Below are positions 24,663 to 35,700 of a stretch of 64,000 nucleotides of DNA, piece after piece. Each line of letters begins with the position of its first letter. Positions within the stretch are counted from its first letter, which is position 1. The stretch is from Lachnoclostridium phytofermentans (lineage in GTDB: Bacteria; Bacillota; Clostridia; Lachnospirales; Lachnospiraceae). The notes under the pieces are model-generated. The model did no database searches, was not told the origin of the DNA, and saw only the letters and a list, made by a program, of their open reading frames with translations. A program made the translations under genes and the position numbers. The stretch is taken from positions 1,094,501 to 1,158,500 of the forward strand of contig NZ_JPOF01000003.1 of the NCBI RefSeq assembly GCF_000733755.1, in the 5' to 3' direction.

Positions 24663-26048
24663 TCAGCATGCATCCTTAGGGACAATTAGCCTTATGATTG
24701 TTTTTAACATAATCCGAAAATCGGTAATAACACTCCATTGATCTATATATTCCGTATCCAATTCAACAATATCTTTAAAATCGGTAATTGTACTCCTACC
24801 ACTTACTTGCCACATCCCTGTAATACCAGGTTTAATACTCATTCTTCTCCAATGATTTCTTTCATAATGCTTTACTTCATCAAGCGTAGGTGGCCTAGTT
24901 CCTACTAAACTCATATCTCCTTTTAATACATTAAAAAATTGAGGTAGTTCATCGATGCTTGTTTTTCGAATGAACTTACCTACTTTGGTAATACGAGGGT
25001 CATCATGCATCTTAAACATGAACTTTCCCTCCATCTCATTTCTCCCCATTAGTTCTTTCTTTTTTCTCTCTGCATCAATACACATACTGCGGAACTTATA
25101 CATTTCAAATTTTCTTCCATTTTGCCCAACTCTAATTTGTTTAAAGAGAATTGGACCTTTGGAATCAATCTTTATTGCAACCGCAGCGATAACCATAAAG
25201 GGTGAAGATAAGATAATTCCACTGATACTCCCTATTACATCAATCATCCTTTTTAAGAACTTCGAAGAGTTATTTAGCGATACACGATGGTAAGTTAATA
25301 CTGGATATGTGCCAACACAGCTCACATAGCTCTGAGCAGAGTCATTCTGATACGTATCAAGTATAATTCGAACTGTTACCCCAATGTCCATGCATAAGTT
25401 AATATAGCGCTGAATATCAAAATTCTCGTAATTTCGATTCATAATATAAACCTGATCAATCCCCATGTAATGAATTACTTTTTCAAGATTTTCAACATTA
25501 CTTAGGTACCTTTCATCCACATCGATGGAATGAATACTTACATATCCCATGATCTTCATTAAAAAATTGGATTTTCCAAGATATCTTTCAAACGTTTGAT
25601 AGTCTTCTATCACACCAATTAATAACGTTCTTGGTCCCGATATCCCCATTTTTCGGACTAAAAATCGAGCCAAGAAGGTGCTAAAAATCATGGAAAAATA
25701 AAAAATAATAAGAAATGTTGTGTAAAAAAAGATATTAATGTTTGCACGCCCTACATAAAACAATAAGGAAGTGGTTACTCCTGTTGTAATTAGAAAAGAT
25801 TTTGTTATAAATCTTATGATACGATCCACATAAAAAAAAGTGGTTACATTATACATACGTGATTCTTTGTTCGATAAGATAAACACTAGTAAAATCATGA
25901 TACACGTAACAATGTAGGAGTTGCTAATCATAAAACCTTTCTTTAAATAATAGATGATAGAAGCAACTAAAACTGCTACACAACCAAATAGAATATCCGC
26001 AATGATATGTAGCACGTTAGTACTTGCACCCTTATTAAAAGTCCCCAT
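24663..26048 (-). CDS. undecaprenyl-phosphate sugar-phosphate transferase, initiates exopolysaccharide
   Basis: About 461 residues. Four N-terminal membrane spans and a Rossmann-like middle part precede the bacterial sugar transferase domain: FLKRMIDVIGSISGIIL, KFRSM, DELPQFFNVLKGDMSLVGTRPP and KPGITGMWQVSGRS. It transfers the first sugar phosphate onto undecaprenyl phosphate. It is the first gene of the operon behind a consensus-like promoter (26137-26165), with AGTAGGTGA as ribosome site. The sugar (glucose, galactose or an N-acetyl sugar) cannot be told. Confidence 0.94.
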   Translation of the reverse strand: MGTFNKGASTNVLHIIADILFGCVAVLVASIIYYLKKGFMISNSYIVTCIMILLVFILSNKESRMYNVTTFFYVDRIIRFITKSFLITTGVTTSLLFYVGRANINIFFYTTFLIIFYFSMIFSTFLARFLVRKMGISGPRTLLIGVIEDYQTFERYLGKSNFLMKIMGYVSIHSIDVDERYLSNVENLEKVIHYMGIDQVYIMNRNYENFDIQRYINLCMDIGVTVRIILDTYQNDSAQSYVSCVGTYPVLTYHRVSLNNSSKFLKRMIDVIGSISGIILSSPFMVIAAVAIKIDSKGPILFKQIRVGQNGRKFEMYKFRSMCIDAERKKKELMGRNEMEGKFMFKMHDDPRITKVGKFIRKTSIDELPQFFNVLKGDMSLVGTRPPTLDEVKHYERNHWRRMSIKPGITGMWQVSGRSTITDFKDIVELDTEYIDQWSVITDFRIMLKTIIRLIVPKDAC

Positions 26049-26136
26049 AGATATTCACCTACTTAATTCACAAGTTATCTCTATATGAAGCATATATTTT
26101 TATCCGGATTCATACATATACTATAAGAGTATTAAA

Positions 26137-26165
26137 AGTATAACATTTCCATTTTTGCTTGTAAA
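26137..26165 (-). promoter_or_regulatory. promoter of the exopolysaccharide operon
   Basis: TTTACA (26160-26165), a 17-base spacer and TATACT (26137-26142) on the minus strand. The predicted start is near 26130, giving a leader of about 80 nt. The upstream region is very AT-rich, which may act as an UP element. Confidence 0.75.
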
Positions 26166-26400
26166 TATAAATTGTATTAATTGCGCAATAAATAGACTAC
26201 GCTATTCGACAATTTAAATTATAAATAACTATTTATCTATCTCATGTCTTATTTTTTATATATATTATGACAAATAATATCGAAATATAATTGTTTAAGG
26301 ATGTTTTTCTCTCTTCTCATAAGACAAGCTTTTATATAAAGCAATTCTTACAGAAGCAAAGGGATGCGAATACAATTCATGCTGCTTTTCTTTGACAGAA
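26166..26400. other. gene-free AT-rich stretch upstream of the exopolysaccharide promoter
   Basis: Contains poly-A/T tracts, a TATATATA run near 26255 and no credible gene. Apart from the promoter-proximal AT tracts nothing specific was recognised. Confidence 0.5.
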
Positions 26401-26446
26401 ACAAGAAAAGCCCGCTACGCGAGCTTTTCCTGCCATAAATAAAAAA
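26401..26446 (-). repeat. post-terminator element, copy R2
   Basis: Minus strand: TTTTTTATTTATGGCAGG, then AAAAGC pairing with GCTTTTC around a CGCGTAGCG loop and CTTGT. It starts in the T tract of the aldolase terminator. The similarity to copy R3 extends leftward through the TTTTCTTTGA segment to about 26384. Confidence 0.7.
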
Positions 26447-26486
26447 GCTGAAGAATCGGAAATCCTAAACCGATTCTTCAGCTTTT
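26443..26486. terminator. aldolase gene terminator
   Basis: A perfect 17-base stem: AAAAGCTGAAGAATCGG (26443-26459) pairs with 26470-26486 around ten bases. A T run follows on the minus strand. It lies 72 bases after the stop of the aldolase gene. Confidence 0.9.
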
Positions 26487-26557
26487 CAATTTGTAATAAT
26501 AAAAACGAACGTATTTGCGATTTATAACTTGCAAATGTCATTTGTTGTTTATACCAA

Positions 26558-27424
26558 TTATTCTGCTTTACCAACAGATCCAAACAACTCCATCTTTTCT
26601 TTCACAGTTGCTTTAATTGCGTCAACACCAGGAGCTAACAATTTACGTGGGTCAAATCCTTTGCCCTGTAAATCCTTACCTTCCTCAATGTACTTACGAG
26701 TTGCTTCTGCAAAGCTTAACTGGCATTCTGTATTTACATTAATCTTAGCTACTCCAAGAGAAATTGCCTTTTTAATCATATCTTCTGGAATACCAGTACC
26801 TCCATGAAGTACTAATGGCATATCACCTGTTAACTTTTGAACTGCATCTAAAGTCTCAAAGCTAAGACCAGCCCAGTTCTCTGGATATTTTCCATGAATA
26901 TTTCCAATACCAGCTGCTAACATAGTAACACCAAGATCAGAAATCATCTTGCATTCTTCTGGGTCTGCACATTCTCCTGCGCCTACCACTCCATCTTCTT
27001 CTCCACCAATAGATCCAACTTCTGCTTCTAAGGACATATTCTTTTCAGCACAAATCTTTACTAACTCTTTTGTCTTCTCAATGTTCTCTTCAATTGGGTA
27101 GTGTGAACCATCGAACATAATTGAGGAGAAACCTGCATCGATACATTTTAAACAGCCTTCAAATGTACCATGATCTAAGTGAAGTGCTACTGGTACTGTA
27201 ATTTTCAACTCATCTATCATAGCAGATACCATAGCGGAAACAGTTTTGTATCCTGTCATATATTTACCTGCGCCTTCAGAAACACCTAAAATTACTGGAG
27301 ATTTAAGTTCCTGTGCAGTTAATAAAATTGCCTTTGTCCACTCGAGGTTATTAATATTGAATTGGCCCACTGCATATTTGCCTGCTTTTGCTTTTGTAAG
27401 CATGTCTTTTGCTGAAACTAACAT
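26558..27424 (-). CDS. fba: class II fructose-bisphosphate aldolase
   Basis: About 288 residues starting MLVSAKDMLTKAKAGKYAVGQFN. Zinc and active-site segments are visible: LHLDHG, SIMFDGSHYP, EAEVGSIGGEEDG, NIHGKYP, LHGGTGIP and KINVNTE. The enzyme splits fructose-1,6-bisphosphate in glycolysis. It stands alone with AAGGAGG upstream and a strong terminator behind. Related tagatose-bisphosphate aldolases look alike, but the lack of sugar-specific neighbours favours glycolysis. Confidence 0.95.
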   Translation of the reverse strand: MLVSAKDMLTKAKAGKYAVGQFNINNLEWTKAILLTAQELKSPVILGVSEGAGKYMTGYKTVSAMVSAMIDELKITVPVALHLDHGTFEGCLKCIDAGFSSIMFDGSHYPIEENIEKTKELVKICAEKNMSLEAEVGSIGGEEDGVVGAGECADPEECKMISDLGVTMLAAGIGNIHGKYPENWAGLSFETLDAVQKLTGDMPLVLHGGTGIPEDMIKKAISLGVAKINVNTECQLSFAEATRKYIEEGKDLQGKGFDPRKLLAPGVDAIKATVKEKMELFGSVGKAE

Positions 27425-27565
27425 ATCTTATCCTCCTTAAACTCGTTAATTTTTTAACAACTGGTAATTCTATTTAATCAAATTAACTTTCATAGTCCTT
27501 AGCTATTATACATGATATTGCCAAAAAAGGAAACCCAAATTTAAAATTAAACCAAGCAAACTGAT

Positions 27566-27769
27566 TTAATTTAAACTTTTTCTCATTTTCTTCATGCGAA
27601 TAATTTTTAAGAATTGATGAACATTTTCAATCGAATATTCCTTTAAAAAGTTTTCAAACTCTTCCGTTAATTCAAAATCTTCTTGCTGCATATATTCCCA
27701 TATTCTTAAATCAAATTCATCTTCATCAAAGGAACGATCATATCCTTCCATATATTCATTGATATCCAT
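27566..27769 (-). CDS. small acidic hypothetical protein
   Basis: About 67 residues from MDINEYMEGYDRSFDEDEFD, rich in Glu and Asp in the first two thirds and basic at the end (IIRMKKMRKSLN). No family recognised. The start at 27769 follows GGAGG with six bases between; the frame stays open to 27802 through the leader hairpin. A possible fourth, diverged copy of the two-hairpin leader precedes it. It is probably cytoplasmic and mostly helical. Confidence 0.6.
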   Translation of the reverse strand: MDINEYMEGYDRSFDEDEFDLRIWEYMQQEDFELTEEFENFLKEYSIENVHQFLKIIRMKKMRKSLN

Positions 27770-27830
27770 TGTTACCTCCATTCCTGCGCAAGTTTCGCGC
27801 ATGTAAAAAGAAATGTAATATTTCTTTCAT
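27770..27830 (-). promoter_or_regulatory. possible diverged two-hairpin leader, copy D
   Basis: On the minus strand AAAGAAAT pairs with ATTTCTTT, then TGCGC pairs with GCGCA, followed by GGAATGGAGGT before the ATG. The arrangement equals copies A-C but the sequence is mostly different. An ATG at 27830 opens 24 codons that overlap the start of the small protein gene. Confidence 0.4.
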
Positions 27831-27870
27831 TTTTATAGTAAAACGTTCATTGGTAGTATGATGATTCACC

Positions 27871-28764
27871 TTACTCTAATTTATTACTCATAAATCTTTT
27901 AATAATACATGGATAACCTATCATAATCCATAATACCAATAAAAAGTATTTTAAACCTTTACCTGCTATAGATGACCTAAGGATTACCCCAAGACCAACT
28001 TTTAGTAATACTGTAATTACGAGCCCAAGTAGTAATTTTACTACTTGCATTCGGTTGCTACATGCACGTTCCTTAAACTTCAGATACGTACTTTCAACAT
28101 ACCAGCCAATGGCTAAGCCTACACCAGCAGCTGCTGCACTACAACTATCTGCTGCATAAGCTAACTCTATTGTACCATTAGTATACAAGGTTACGCAATA
28201 TACTAATAAAGCAATTGAGATTAAACCTATACCAAGCATTAAGTATACTTTTTTATTTTGATTTAGCTCATATTTTGAAAAATAATAAATGAGTAAAATA
28301 GTAACTAACGTAATACAAAAAGAAGTTAACACATCTGCAGGAGTATGTACTCCAAGATACATTCTAGATAAACCAACCAAAGCTATCACAAGAAAAAGAA
28401 ATATTTTTGAAACATTTTTCTTGGTTGAAAGTGCTAATGTACCATACAATGCAGTCGCTGCTTGAGTATGTCCACTAGGAAAGGAATATCCAGTTGCTGC
28501 TTTAATCGCATCTTCCACCGGTTGAAATAATGGATCTTTTACCCATGGTCGTGGAATACGAAAAGTTATCTTTAATCCCTGTACCAAAATAGCAGAAAGA
28601 AAGAATCCAAAACTAATTCGATATGCCAATTTTTTATTATAACACCAATAAAAAAAACATAAAATCGCTAATACAACGACCTCTTGTCCAAGCAATGTAA
28701 ACAGACGAAATATCCCATTAAAAAATGGGTTTCTAATATTCTCTAACTGATATAAAAATTCCAT
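27871..28764 (-). CDS. PAP2-family membrane phosphatase
   Basis: About 297 residues with several membrane spans. The three phosphatase motifs are visible: KITFRIPRP (KxxxxxxRP), SFPSGHTQ (PSGH) and SRMYLGVHTPADV (SRxxxxxHxxxD). The family removes phosphate from lipid phosphates such as undecaprenyl diphosphate or phosphatidate. The start at 28764 is chosen because GGGG lies five bases before it; the frame to 28785 has no site. The region just upstream is a heptanucleotide repeat (28798-28866). Confidence 0.88.
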   Translation of the reverse strand: MEFLYQLENIRNPFFNGIFRLFTLLGQEVVVLAILCFFYWCYNKKLAYRISFGFFLSAILVQGLKITFRIPRPWVKDPLFQPVEDAIKAATGYSFPSGHTQAATALYGTLALSTKKNVSKIFLFLVIALVGLSRMYLGVHTPADVLTSFCITLVTILLIYYFSKYELNQNKKVYLMLGIGLISIALLVYCVTLYTNGTIELAYAADSCSAAAAGVGLAIGWYVESTYLKFKERACSNRMQVVKLLLGLVITVLLKVGLGVILRSSIAGKGLKYFLLVLWIMIGYPCIIKRFMSNKLE

Positions 28765-28797
28765 AGAATCCCCTTTAACATCCAACTATTTTTTCTC

Positions 28798-28866
28798 TAC
28801 CTACTACCTACTACCTACTACCTACTACCTACTACCTACTACCTACTACCTACTACCTACTACCTA
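28798..28866. repeat. heptanucleotide microsatellite, about ten copies
   Basis: Near-perfect tandem copies of the seven-base unit CTACTAC. It starts 34 bases before the PAP2 start codon, so it lies in its leader or promoter. Slippage would alter spacing in seven-base steps. Confidence 0.92.
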
Positions 28867-28916
28867 GATGTTATTGTATTCCCATGTCCTTCTTTCGTCA
28901 AGGGTACATGTATTAC

Positions 28917-28953
28917 AAAAAAGCTGTTGCAAAATAACCTATTTTGCAACAGC
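28917..28953 (-). terminator. rpoC terminator with TTGCAAAATA hairpin
   Basis: GCTGTTGCAAAATA pairs perfectly with TATTTTGCAACAGC around three bases, followed on the minus strand by six T. It lies about 56 bases after the rpoC stop. The same arm sequence recurs in the pepF terminator at 50384-50428. Confidence 0.9.
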
Positions 28954-29008
28954 CCTATCTTCTAGTGTTCTATCGAATCATTTACCGATTCAATCAAACC
29001 TTCTTACA

Positions 29009-32000
29009 TTATTTATCTTCTTCAGAAAATCTAAGATCATCAAAATTCTCAGTTGAAAGATCACTTTCTTCGTCTTCGAAATATTCATCCTCAGAGAAGC
29101 TTACTTCTTCCTCGGAATTGAAACTTTCATTTTCGTAGAAGTTTTGTTTAAAGTCATTACCGGAGAAATTACCTTCGTAACTTCCATTGTCAAATTCATC
29201 CTCAGAGAATGTAATTTCTTGATTCTGATCGGTATCTAACTTAACATTACGGTAATGTTTCATACCGGTTCCAGCTGGGATTAACTTACCGATGATTACA
29301 TTTTCTTTCAGACCAATCAATGGATCAATCTTACCTTTAATTGCTGCTTCGGTAAGTACTTTCGTTGTCTCCTGGAAGGATGCTGCGGAAAGGAAAGAAT
29401 TCGTAGCAAGTGATGCTTTGGTAATACCAAGCATTGTCTGCTTTCCTTCAGCAAGTTCTAATCCTTGCGCTGCTAAGCTTTCATTCACATCGTTAAACTC
29501 TAAGATATCTACCATAGTCCCTGGTAAGAACTCAGCATCACCGTTATTCTCAACACGAACCTTCTTTAACATCTGGCGTACAATTACTTCGATATGCTTA
29601 TCGTTAATTTCTACACCCTGTAAGCGGTATACTCTTTGAACTTCCTGAATCATGTAATCTTGAACTGCACGAACACCCTTTATCTTTAAGATATCGTGTG
29701 GGTTTACAGAACCTTCTGTTAACTCATCACCAGCTTCGATTTCTTGACCATCCATAACCTTAATTCTGGAACCATAAGGAATGAGATATGCTTTTGATTC
29801 TAATGATTCATTGTTCGTTCTAGTTACAATAACTTCACGCTTCTTCTTGGTATCTTTGATTGTGACAATACCACCGAATTCTGCGATAATTGCAAGTCCC
29901 TTTGGCTTTCTAGCCTCGAAAAGTTCTTCGACACGAGGAAGACCCTGGGTAATATCATCACCCGCTACACCACCAGTATGGAATGTACGCATGGTAAGCT
30001 GTGTACCTGGCTCACCGATTGACTGAGCTGCAATAATACCAACTGCTTCACCAACCTGTACTGCTTCACCGGTAGCCATGTTTGCACCATAACACTTAGC
30101 ACAAACACCAATGTGTGATTTACAGGAAAGAACGGTACGAATCTTAATCGTTGCATTTGGATCTTCGTATGCTTTGCTTGCGACAATGCGTGCAGCACGC
30201 TTTGGAGTAATAATGTGGTTTTTCTTTACAATTAACTCTCCGTTGTCATCGTAGATTGTCTCACATGCATAACGACCAATAATTCTGTCTTCTAAGCCTT
30301 CAATTACTTCTTTACCATCCATGAAAGCTTTAATCTCCATACCTGGAATTTCATCGGTACCTTCACAACAGTCTACCTCACGAATAATTAAATCCTGAGA
30401 TACGTCTACAAGACGACGAGTTAAGTAACCAGAGTCGGCGGTACGAAGAGCAGTATCGGAAAGTCCCTTACGAGCACCATGTGCGGAGATGAAGTACTCA
30501 AGTACGTCAAGACCTTCACGGAAGTTCGCCTTGATAGGCAACTCGATTGTCTTACCTGAAGTATCTGCCATAAGACCACGCATACCAGCTAACTGCTTGA
30601 TCTGTTTCTCGGAACCACGGGCACCAGAATCAGCCATCATGTAGATGTTATTATATTTATCAAGTCCGGCAAGAAGTTCCTTGGTAATTTCATCATCGGC
30701 TTCTTTCCAAGTTTCGATAACTGCTTTATAACGCTCTTCTTCCGTCATTAAACCACGACGATGATTCTTAGCAATATCTTCTACCTGCTTTTCTGCACGC
30801 TCAATGATATCTTTCTTTGCTTCTGGTACTGTCATATCAGAAATGGATACTGTCATCGCTGCACGAGTAGAGTATTTATAACCTAAAGACTTAATCGCAT
30901 CTAGGGTTTCTGCAGTTTGGGTAGCACCATGAGTATTGATACATTTCTCAAGAATTTTCTTTAACTGCTTCTTACCAACGTGGAAGTCAATTTCAAGTGC
31001 AAGGAAATTCTCTGGCTTGCTACGGTCAACAAAACCAAGATCCTGTTTGATAATTTCATTGAAGATGAAACGTCCTACTGTAGATTCTATGATTCTGGAT
31101 TCCTCTACACCTTCTGCATTTAGACCAGTTCTGCGAACTTTGATCATTGCATGAAGAGAGATTGCACTATTTTCATAAGCAAGAATTGCTTCATTTACAC
31201 TCTTAAAATACTTACCTTCGCCATGATCACCTGGTTTATGAAGTGTAAGATAGTAAATACCAAGTACCATATCCTGAGATGGAACCGCTACAGGACCACC
31301 ATCGGATGGTTTTAGTAAGTTATTTGGCGATAATAAAAGGAAACGACACTCTGCCTGAGCTTCTACACTAAGTGGTAGATGCACCGCCATCTGATCACCG
31401 TCAAAGTCGGCGTTAAACGCTGTACATACAAGTGGATGAAGCTTAATTGCTTTACCTTCGACAAGTACTGGCTCGAACGCCTGAATACCAAGTCTATGAA
31501 GGGTAGGAGCACGGTTAAGCATTACCGGATGCTCTCTGATTACCTCTTCTAAGATATCCCATACCTCAGGTTGTAATCTTTCTACCATCTTCTTTGCAGA
31601 TTTAATATTATGAGCAGTTCCTTTCGCAACTAACTCTTTCATAACAAATGGCTTAAATAATTCAATCGCCATCTCTTTTGGAAGACCACACTGATATAGT
31701 TTCAGTTCAGGACCTACGACGATAACAGAACGACCGGAGTAGTCAACACGCTTACCAAGTAAGTTCTGACGGAAACGTCCTTGCTTACCCTTTAACATAT
31801 CGGATAAAGACTTTAATGGTCTGTTACCAGGACCAGTAACTGGACGTCCTCTTCTACCATTATCGATTAAGGCATCCACCGCCTCCTGTAACATTCTCTT
31901 CTCGTTACGAACGATAATGTCAGGAGCACCTAGCTCAAGAAGTCTCTTAAGACGATTATTACGGTTGATAATTCTACGATATAAGTCATTCATATCAGAA

Positions 32001-32776
32001 GTAGCAAAACGGCCACCGTCTAACTGAACCATTGGACGTAAATCTGGTGGAATAACAGGAACAACTGTCATAATCATCCACTCAGGTTTATTTCCGGATT
32101 CACGGAACGCTTCTACAACCTCAAGTCTCTTAATAATACGTGCTCTTTTTTGTCCTGTAGATTCTTTTAAGCCTCTCTTTAGATCTTTTGATTCCTTCTC
32201 TAAATCAATAGCCTCTAAAAGCTCCATAATAGCTTCAGCGCCCATTCCTACACGGAATCTGTCGCCATATTTATCATAAGCTTCTCTGAATTCTTTTTCA
32301 TTTAACACCTGTTTGTACTGTAAATCGGTAGTTCCCTTATCAAGTACAATATAAGATGCAAAATATAACACTTTTTCAAGAGTTCTTGGAGAAAGGTCTA
32401 AGATAAGACCCATTCTACTTGGGATACCCTTGAAGTACCAAATATGAGACACTGGAGCTGCAAGTTCGATGTGACCCATTCTTTCACGACGAACACTTGC
32501 CTTAGTTACTTCAACTCCACAGCGGTCACATACTACGCCCTTATAGCGAATCTTTTTGTATTTACCACAATGACATTCCCAGTCTTTGTTTGGTCCAAAA
32601 ATCTTCTCACAGAATAAACCGTCTTTTTCCGGCTTGAGCGTTCTGTAATTGATTGTTTCTGGCTTTCTAACTTCACCTCTAGACCACTCTCTGATCTTTT
32701 CTGGTGAAGCCAACCCTATCTTAATCGCGTCATAGGTGATATCCTTGACACTTTCATTTATCATCTCTGTTGGCAT
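29009..32776 (-). CDS. rpoC: RNA polymerase beta' subunit
   Basis: 1255 residues. The N-terminal zinc site (CHCGKYKK and CDRCGVEV), the catalytic [14 protein letters not shown] and the bridge and trigger regions ([11 protein letters not shown]) are present. The last 65 or so residues form an acidic, aromatic-rich tail (for example [18 protein letters not shown]), longer than in many relatives. It is downstream of rpoB with 21 bases between and shares its transcript. The start has GGGAG nine bases upstream. Confidence 0.98.
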   Translation of the reverse strand: MPTEMINESVKDITYDAIKIGLASPEKIREWSRGEVRKPETINYRTLKPEKDGLFCEKIFGPNKDWECHCGKYKKIRYKGVVCDRCGVEVTKASVRRERMGHIELAAPVSHIWYFKGIPSRMGLILDLSPRTLEKVLYFASYIVLDKGTTDLQYKQVLNEKEFREAYDKYGDRFRVGMGAEAIMELLEAIDLEKESKDLKRGLKESTGQKRARIIKRLEVVEAFRESGNKPEWMIMTVVPVIPPDLRPMVQLDGGRFATSDMNDLYRRIINRNNRLKRLLELGAPDIIVRNEKRMLQEAVDALIDNGRRGRPVTGPGNRPLKSLSDMLKGKQGRFRQNLLGKRVDYSGRSVIVVGPELKLYQCGLPKEMAIELFKPFVMKELVAKGTAHNIKSAKKMVERLQPEVWDILEEVIREHPVMLNRAPTLHRLGIQAFEPVLVEGKAIKLHPLVCTAFNADFDGDQMAVHLPLSVEAQAECRFLLLSPNNLLKPSDGGPVAVPSQDMVLGIYYLTLHKPGDHGEGKYFKSVNEAILAYENSAISLHAMIKVRRTGLNAEGVEESRIIESTVGRFIFNEIIKQDLGFVDRSKPENFLALEIDFHVGKKQLKKILEKCINTHGATQTAETLDAIKSLGYKYSTRAAMTVSISDMTVPEAKKDIIERAEKQVEDIAKNHRRGLMTEEERYKAVIETWKEADDEITKELLAGLDKYNNIYMMADSGARGSEKQIKQLAGMRGLMADTSGKTIELPIKANFREGLDVLEYFISAHGARKGLSDTALRTADSGYLTRRLVDVSQDLIIREVDCCEGTDEIPGMEIKAFMDGKEVIEGLEDRIIGRYACETIYDDNGELIVKKNHIITPKRAARIVASKAYEDPNATIKIRTVLSCKSHIGVCAKCYGANMATGEAVQVGEAVGIIAAQSIGEPGTQLTMRTFHTGGVAGDDITQGLPRVEELFEARKPKGLAIIAEFGGIVTIKDTKKKREVIVTRTNNESLESKAYLIPYGSRIKVMDGQEIEAGDELTEGSVNPHDILKIKGVRAVQDYMIQEVQRVYRLQGVEINDKHIEVIVRQMLKKVRVENNGDAEFLPGTMVDILEFNDVNESLAAQGLELAEGKQTMLGITKASLATNSFLSAASFQETTKVLTEAAIKGKIDPLIGLKENVIIGKLIPAGTGMKHYRNVKLDTDQNQEITFSEDEFDNGSYEGNFSGNDFKQNFYENESFNSEEEVSFSEDEYFEDEESDLSTENFDDLRFSEEDK

Positions 32777-32797
32777 TGTCTGGCTCTCCCTTCAGTA

Positions 32798-35700
32798 TTA
32801 TTCTCCGAAATCATCCGACTCACTAAAATCCATTACGCTTTCACTCTCGTCGAAGCTTTCGAATGTGTCGCTTTCTTCCTCCGGATTTACTTCACTGTAT
32901 CCAGCTTCTTCAAAGCCCTCATCATATCTGAAGTTATCTTCCTCGATATACTGTGTAAACTCTGTTTCACCGTAATCGATGTTTTCTGACATCTTCACTT
33001 CATCACCGTTCTCATCAAGAACTGTAACATCAAGTGCAAGTGACTGAAGCTCCTTAAGGAGTACCTTAAAGGATTCCGGAATACCAGGTTCTGATATATT
33101 ATCGCCCTTAATAATTGCTTCATAAGTCTTAACACGTCCTGTAACATCATCGGACTTCACAGTTAAGATTTCCTGTAAGATATGAGCTGCACCATATGCC
33201 TCAAGTGCCCAAACTTCCATCTCACCGAATCTCTGTCCACCGAACTGAGCTTTACCACCAAGAGGCTGCTGAGTTACTAAGGAATAAGGACCAGTCGAAC
33301 GAGCATGGATCTTATCATCTACTAAGTGGTGAAGTTTTAGGTAGTGCATGAATCCAACGGTTACCGCACTATCAAAGTACTCTCCCGTTCTACCATCACG
33401 AAGACGTACCTTACCATCACGGTTAATTGGAACACCTTCCCACTCTTTTCTGTAATCCTCATTTGTTACAAGGTAATCCATAACTTCTGGATCTAATATA
33501 TCTTTATATTTTGCTTGGAACTCATCTAATGGAGTATTTACATAATCGTTCGCAAGCTCTAAAGTATCCATAATATCGTACTCGTTTGCACCATCAAATA
33601 CTGGTGTTGAAACATTAAATCCAAGTACTTTGGAAGCAAGACTTAAGTGAATCTCAAGTACCTGACCGATGTTCATACGAGATGGTACGCCCAGAGGATT
33701 TAACACGATATCAAGAGGTCTACCATTTGGTAAGAAAGGCATATCTTCAGCAGGTAATACACGAGAAACAACACCCTTGTTACCATGACGACCAGCCATC
33801 TTATCACCAACTTGAATCTTTCTCTTTTGAGCAATATAGACACGTACTGTCTGATTAACACCTGGAGATAACTCATCACCGTTTTCTCTTGTAAATACTT
33901 TAGCATCAACAATGATACCGTATTCACCATGAGGTACACGCAGGGAAGTATCACGTACTTCTCTTGCTTTCTCACCAAAAATCGCACGAAGAAGTCTTTC
34001 TTCTGCAGTAAGTTCTGTTTCACCCTTTGGTGTTACCTTACCAACCAAAATATCTCCGGCACGAACTTCAGCTCCAATACGGATAATACCTCTTTCATCA
34101 AGATCCTTAAGTGCATCGTCACCAACACCTGGAACATCTCTTGTAATTTCTTCTGGTCCAAGCTTTGTATCACGAGCTTCTGCTTCATATTCTTCAATAT
34201 GAACAGATGTATAAACATCTTCTTGAACAAGTCTTTCACTTAATAATACCGCATCCTCGTAGTTATAACCTTCCCAGGTCATAAATCCGATTAATGGGCT
34301 CTTACCAAGTGCTAATTCACCTTTCGAAGTAGATGGACCATCGGCAATTACTTCACCAGCTTCTACCCTATCACCCTTCACCACGATTGGTCTTTGGTTA
34401 ATACAAGTACCCTGATTACTTCTTGCAAACTTCACAAGGCGATAGCTTGACTTAGTTCCATCATCATTCTTTATCACAACTTCACGGGAGGTTGACTTCT
34501 CAACAGTACCCGCTTTCTTTGATACCACACATACACCGGAGTCTACTGCTGTCTTTAATTCCATACCAGTACCAACTACTGGTGCTTCTGTAAATAACAA
34601 TGGCACTGCCTGACGCTGCATGTTAGATCCCATGAGCGCACGGTTCGCATCGTCATTTTGAAGGAATGGAATCATCGCTGTAGCTACAGAGAATACCATC
34701 TTAGGAGAAACGTCCATTAAATCCACTTTTCTCTTCTGATAGGATGATGTTTCTTCTCTGTAACGACCAGATACACTCTGGTTTACAAAATGTCCAGTTG
34801 CATCCAATGGCTCATTTGCCTGTGCAACAACATATTTATCTTCTTCATCAGCTGTTAAATAAACAACTTCATCCGTAACACGTGGATTATCAGCTTCTGT
34901 CTTATCCACCTTACGGTAAGGTGCTTCAATAAAACCGTACTGATTAATTCTAGCGTAAGATGCTAAGGAGTTAATCAGACCGATGTTAGGACCTTCTGGT
35001 GTCTCAATTGGACACATTCTACCATAGTGAGAATAGTGAACGTCTCGAACCTCGAAACCTGCACGATCACGGCTAAGACCACCAGGACCAAGTGCAGAAA
35101 GACGTCTCTTATGAGTAAGCTCACTAAGTGGATTGTTCTGATCCATAAACTGAGACAACTGAGAACTTCCGAAGAATTCCTTCACTGCTGCAGTTACTGG
35201 TTTAATATTAATTAAGGACTGAGGGCTAATTCCTTCTAAGTCTTGAGTTGTCATTCTTTCACGAACAACACGTTCCATTCTGGAAAGACCAATTCTGTAC
35301 TGGTTCTGTAATAATTCACCTACCGCACGAATACGACGATTTCCTAAATGGTCAATATCATCTTGATTACCGATTCCATACTCTAAGTGCATATTGTAAT
35401 TGATAGAGGTAAAGATATCATCCTTTGTAATATGCTTTGGAATTAAATCAGTAATGTGCTTTGCTACCGCATCTTTAATTTCATCTAGACTGTTGCAAGA
35501 ATCTAAAATCATACGAAGTGCTGGATAGTAAACTTCTTCTGTGATCCCTAATTCTTCTTTGTCACAGTCAAGTTCAACATACTCATCAAAATCAACCATC
35601 ATGTTAGAGAGAACAACGACATTGCGTTCCTCTGCCTGAACTAAGATGGATCTAACAGCTCTATTCTGAATACGAATTGCAAGAGCTTCTGTAATAATTG

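Noticed and set aside
26377-26583. Minus-strand frame of 68 codons after the aldolase gene
   Set aside because: It covers the aldolase terminator and the post-terminator repeat, so it is not a gene.
28798-28866. CRISPR or telomere-like repeat
   Set aside because: It is a simple seven-base microsatellite without spacers.
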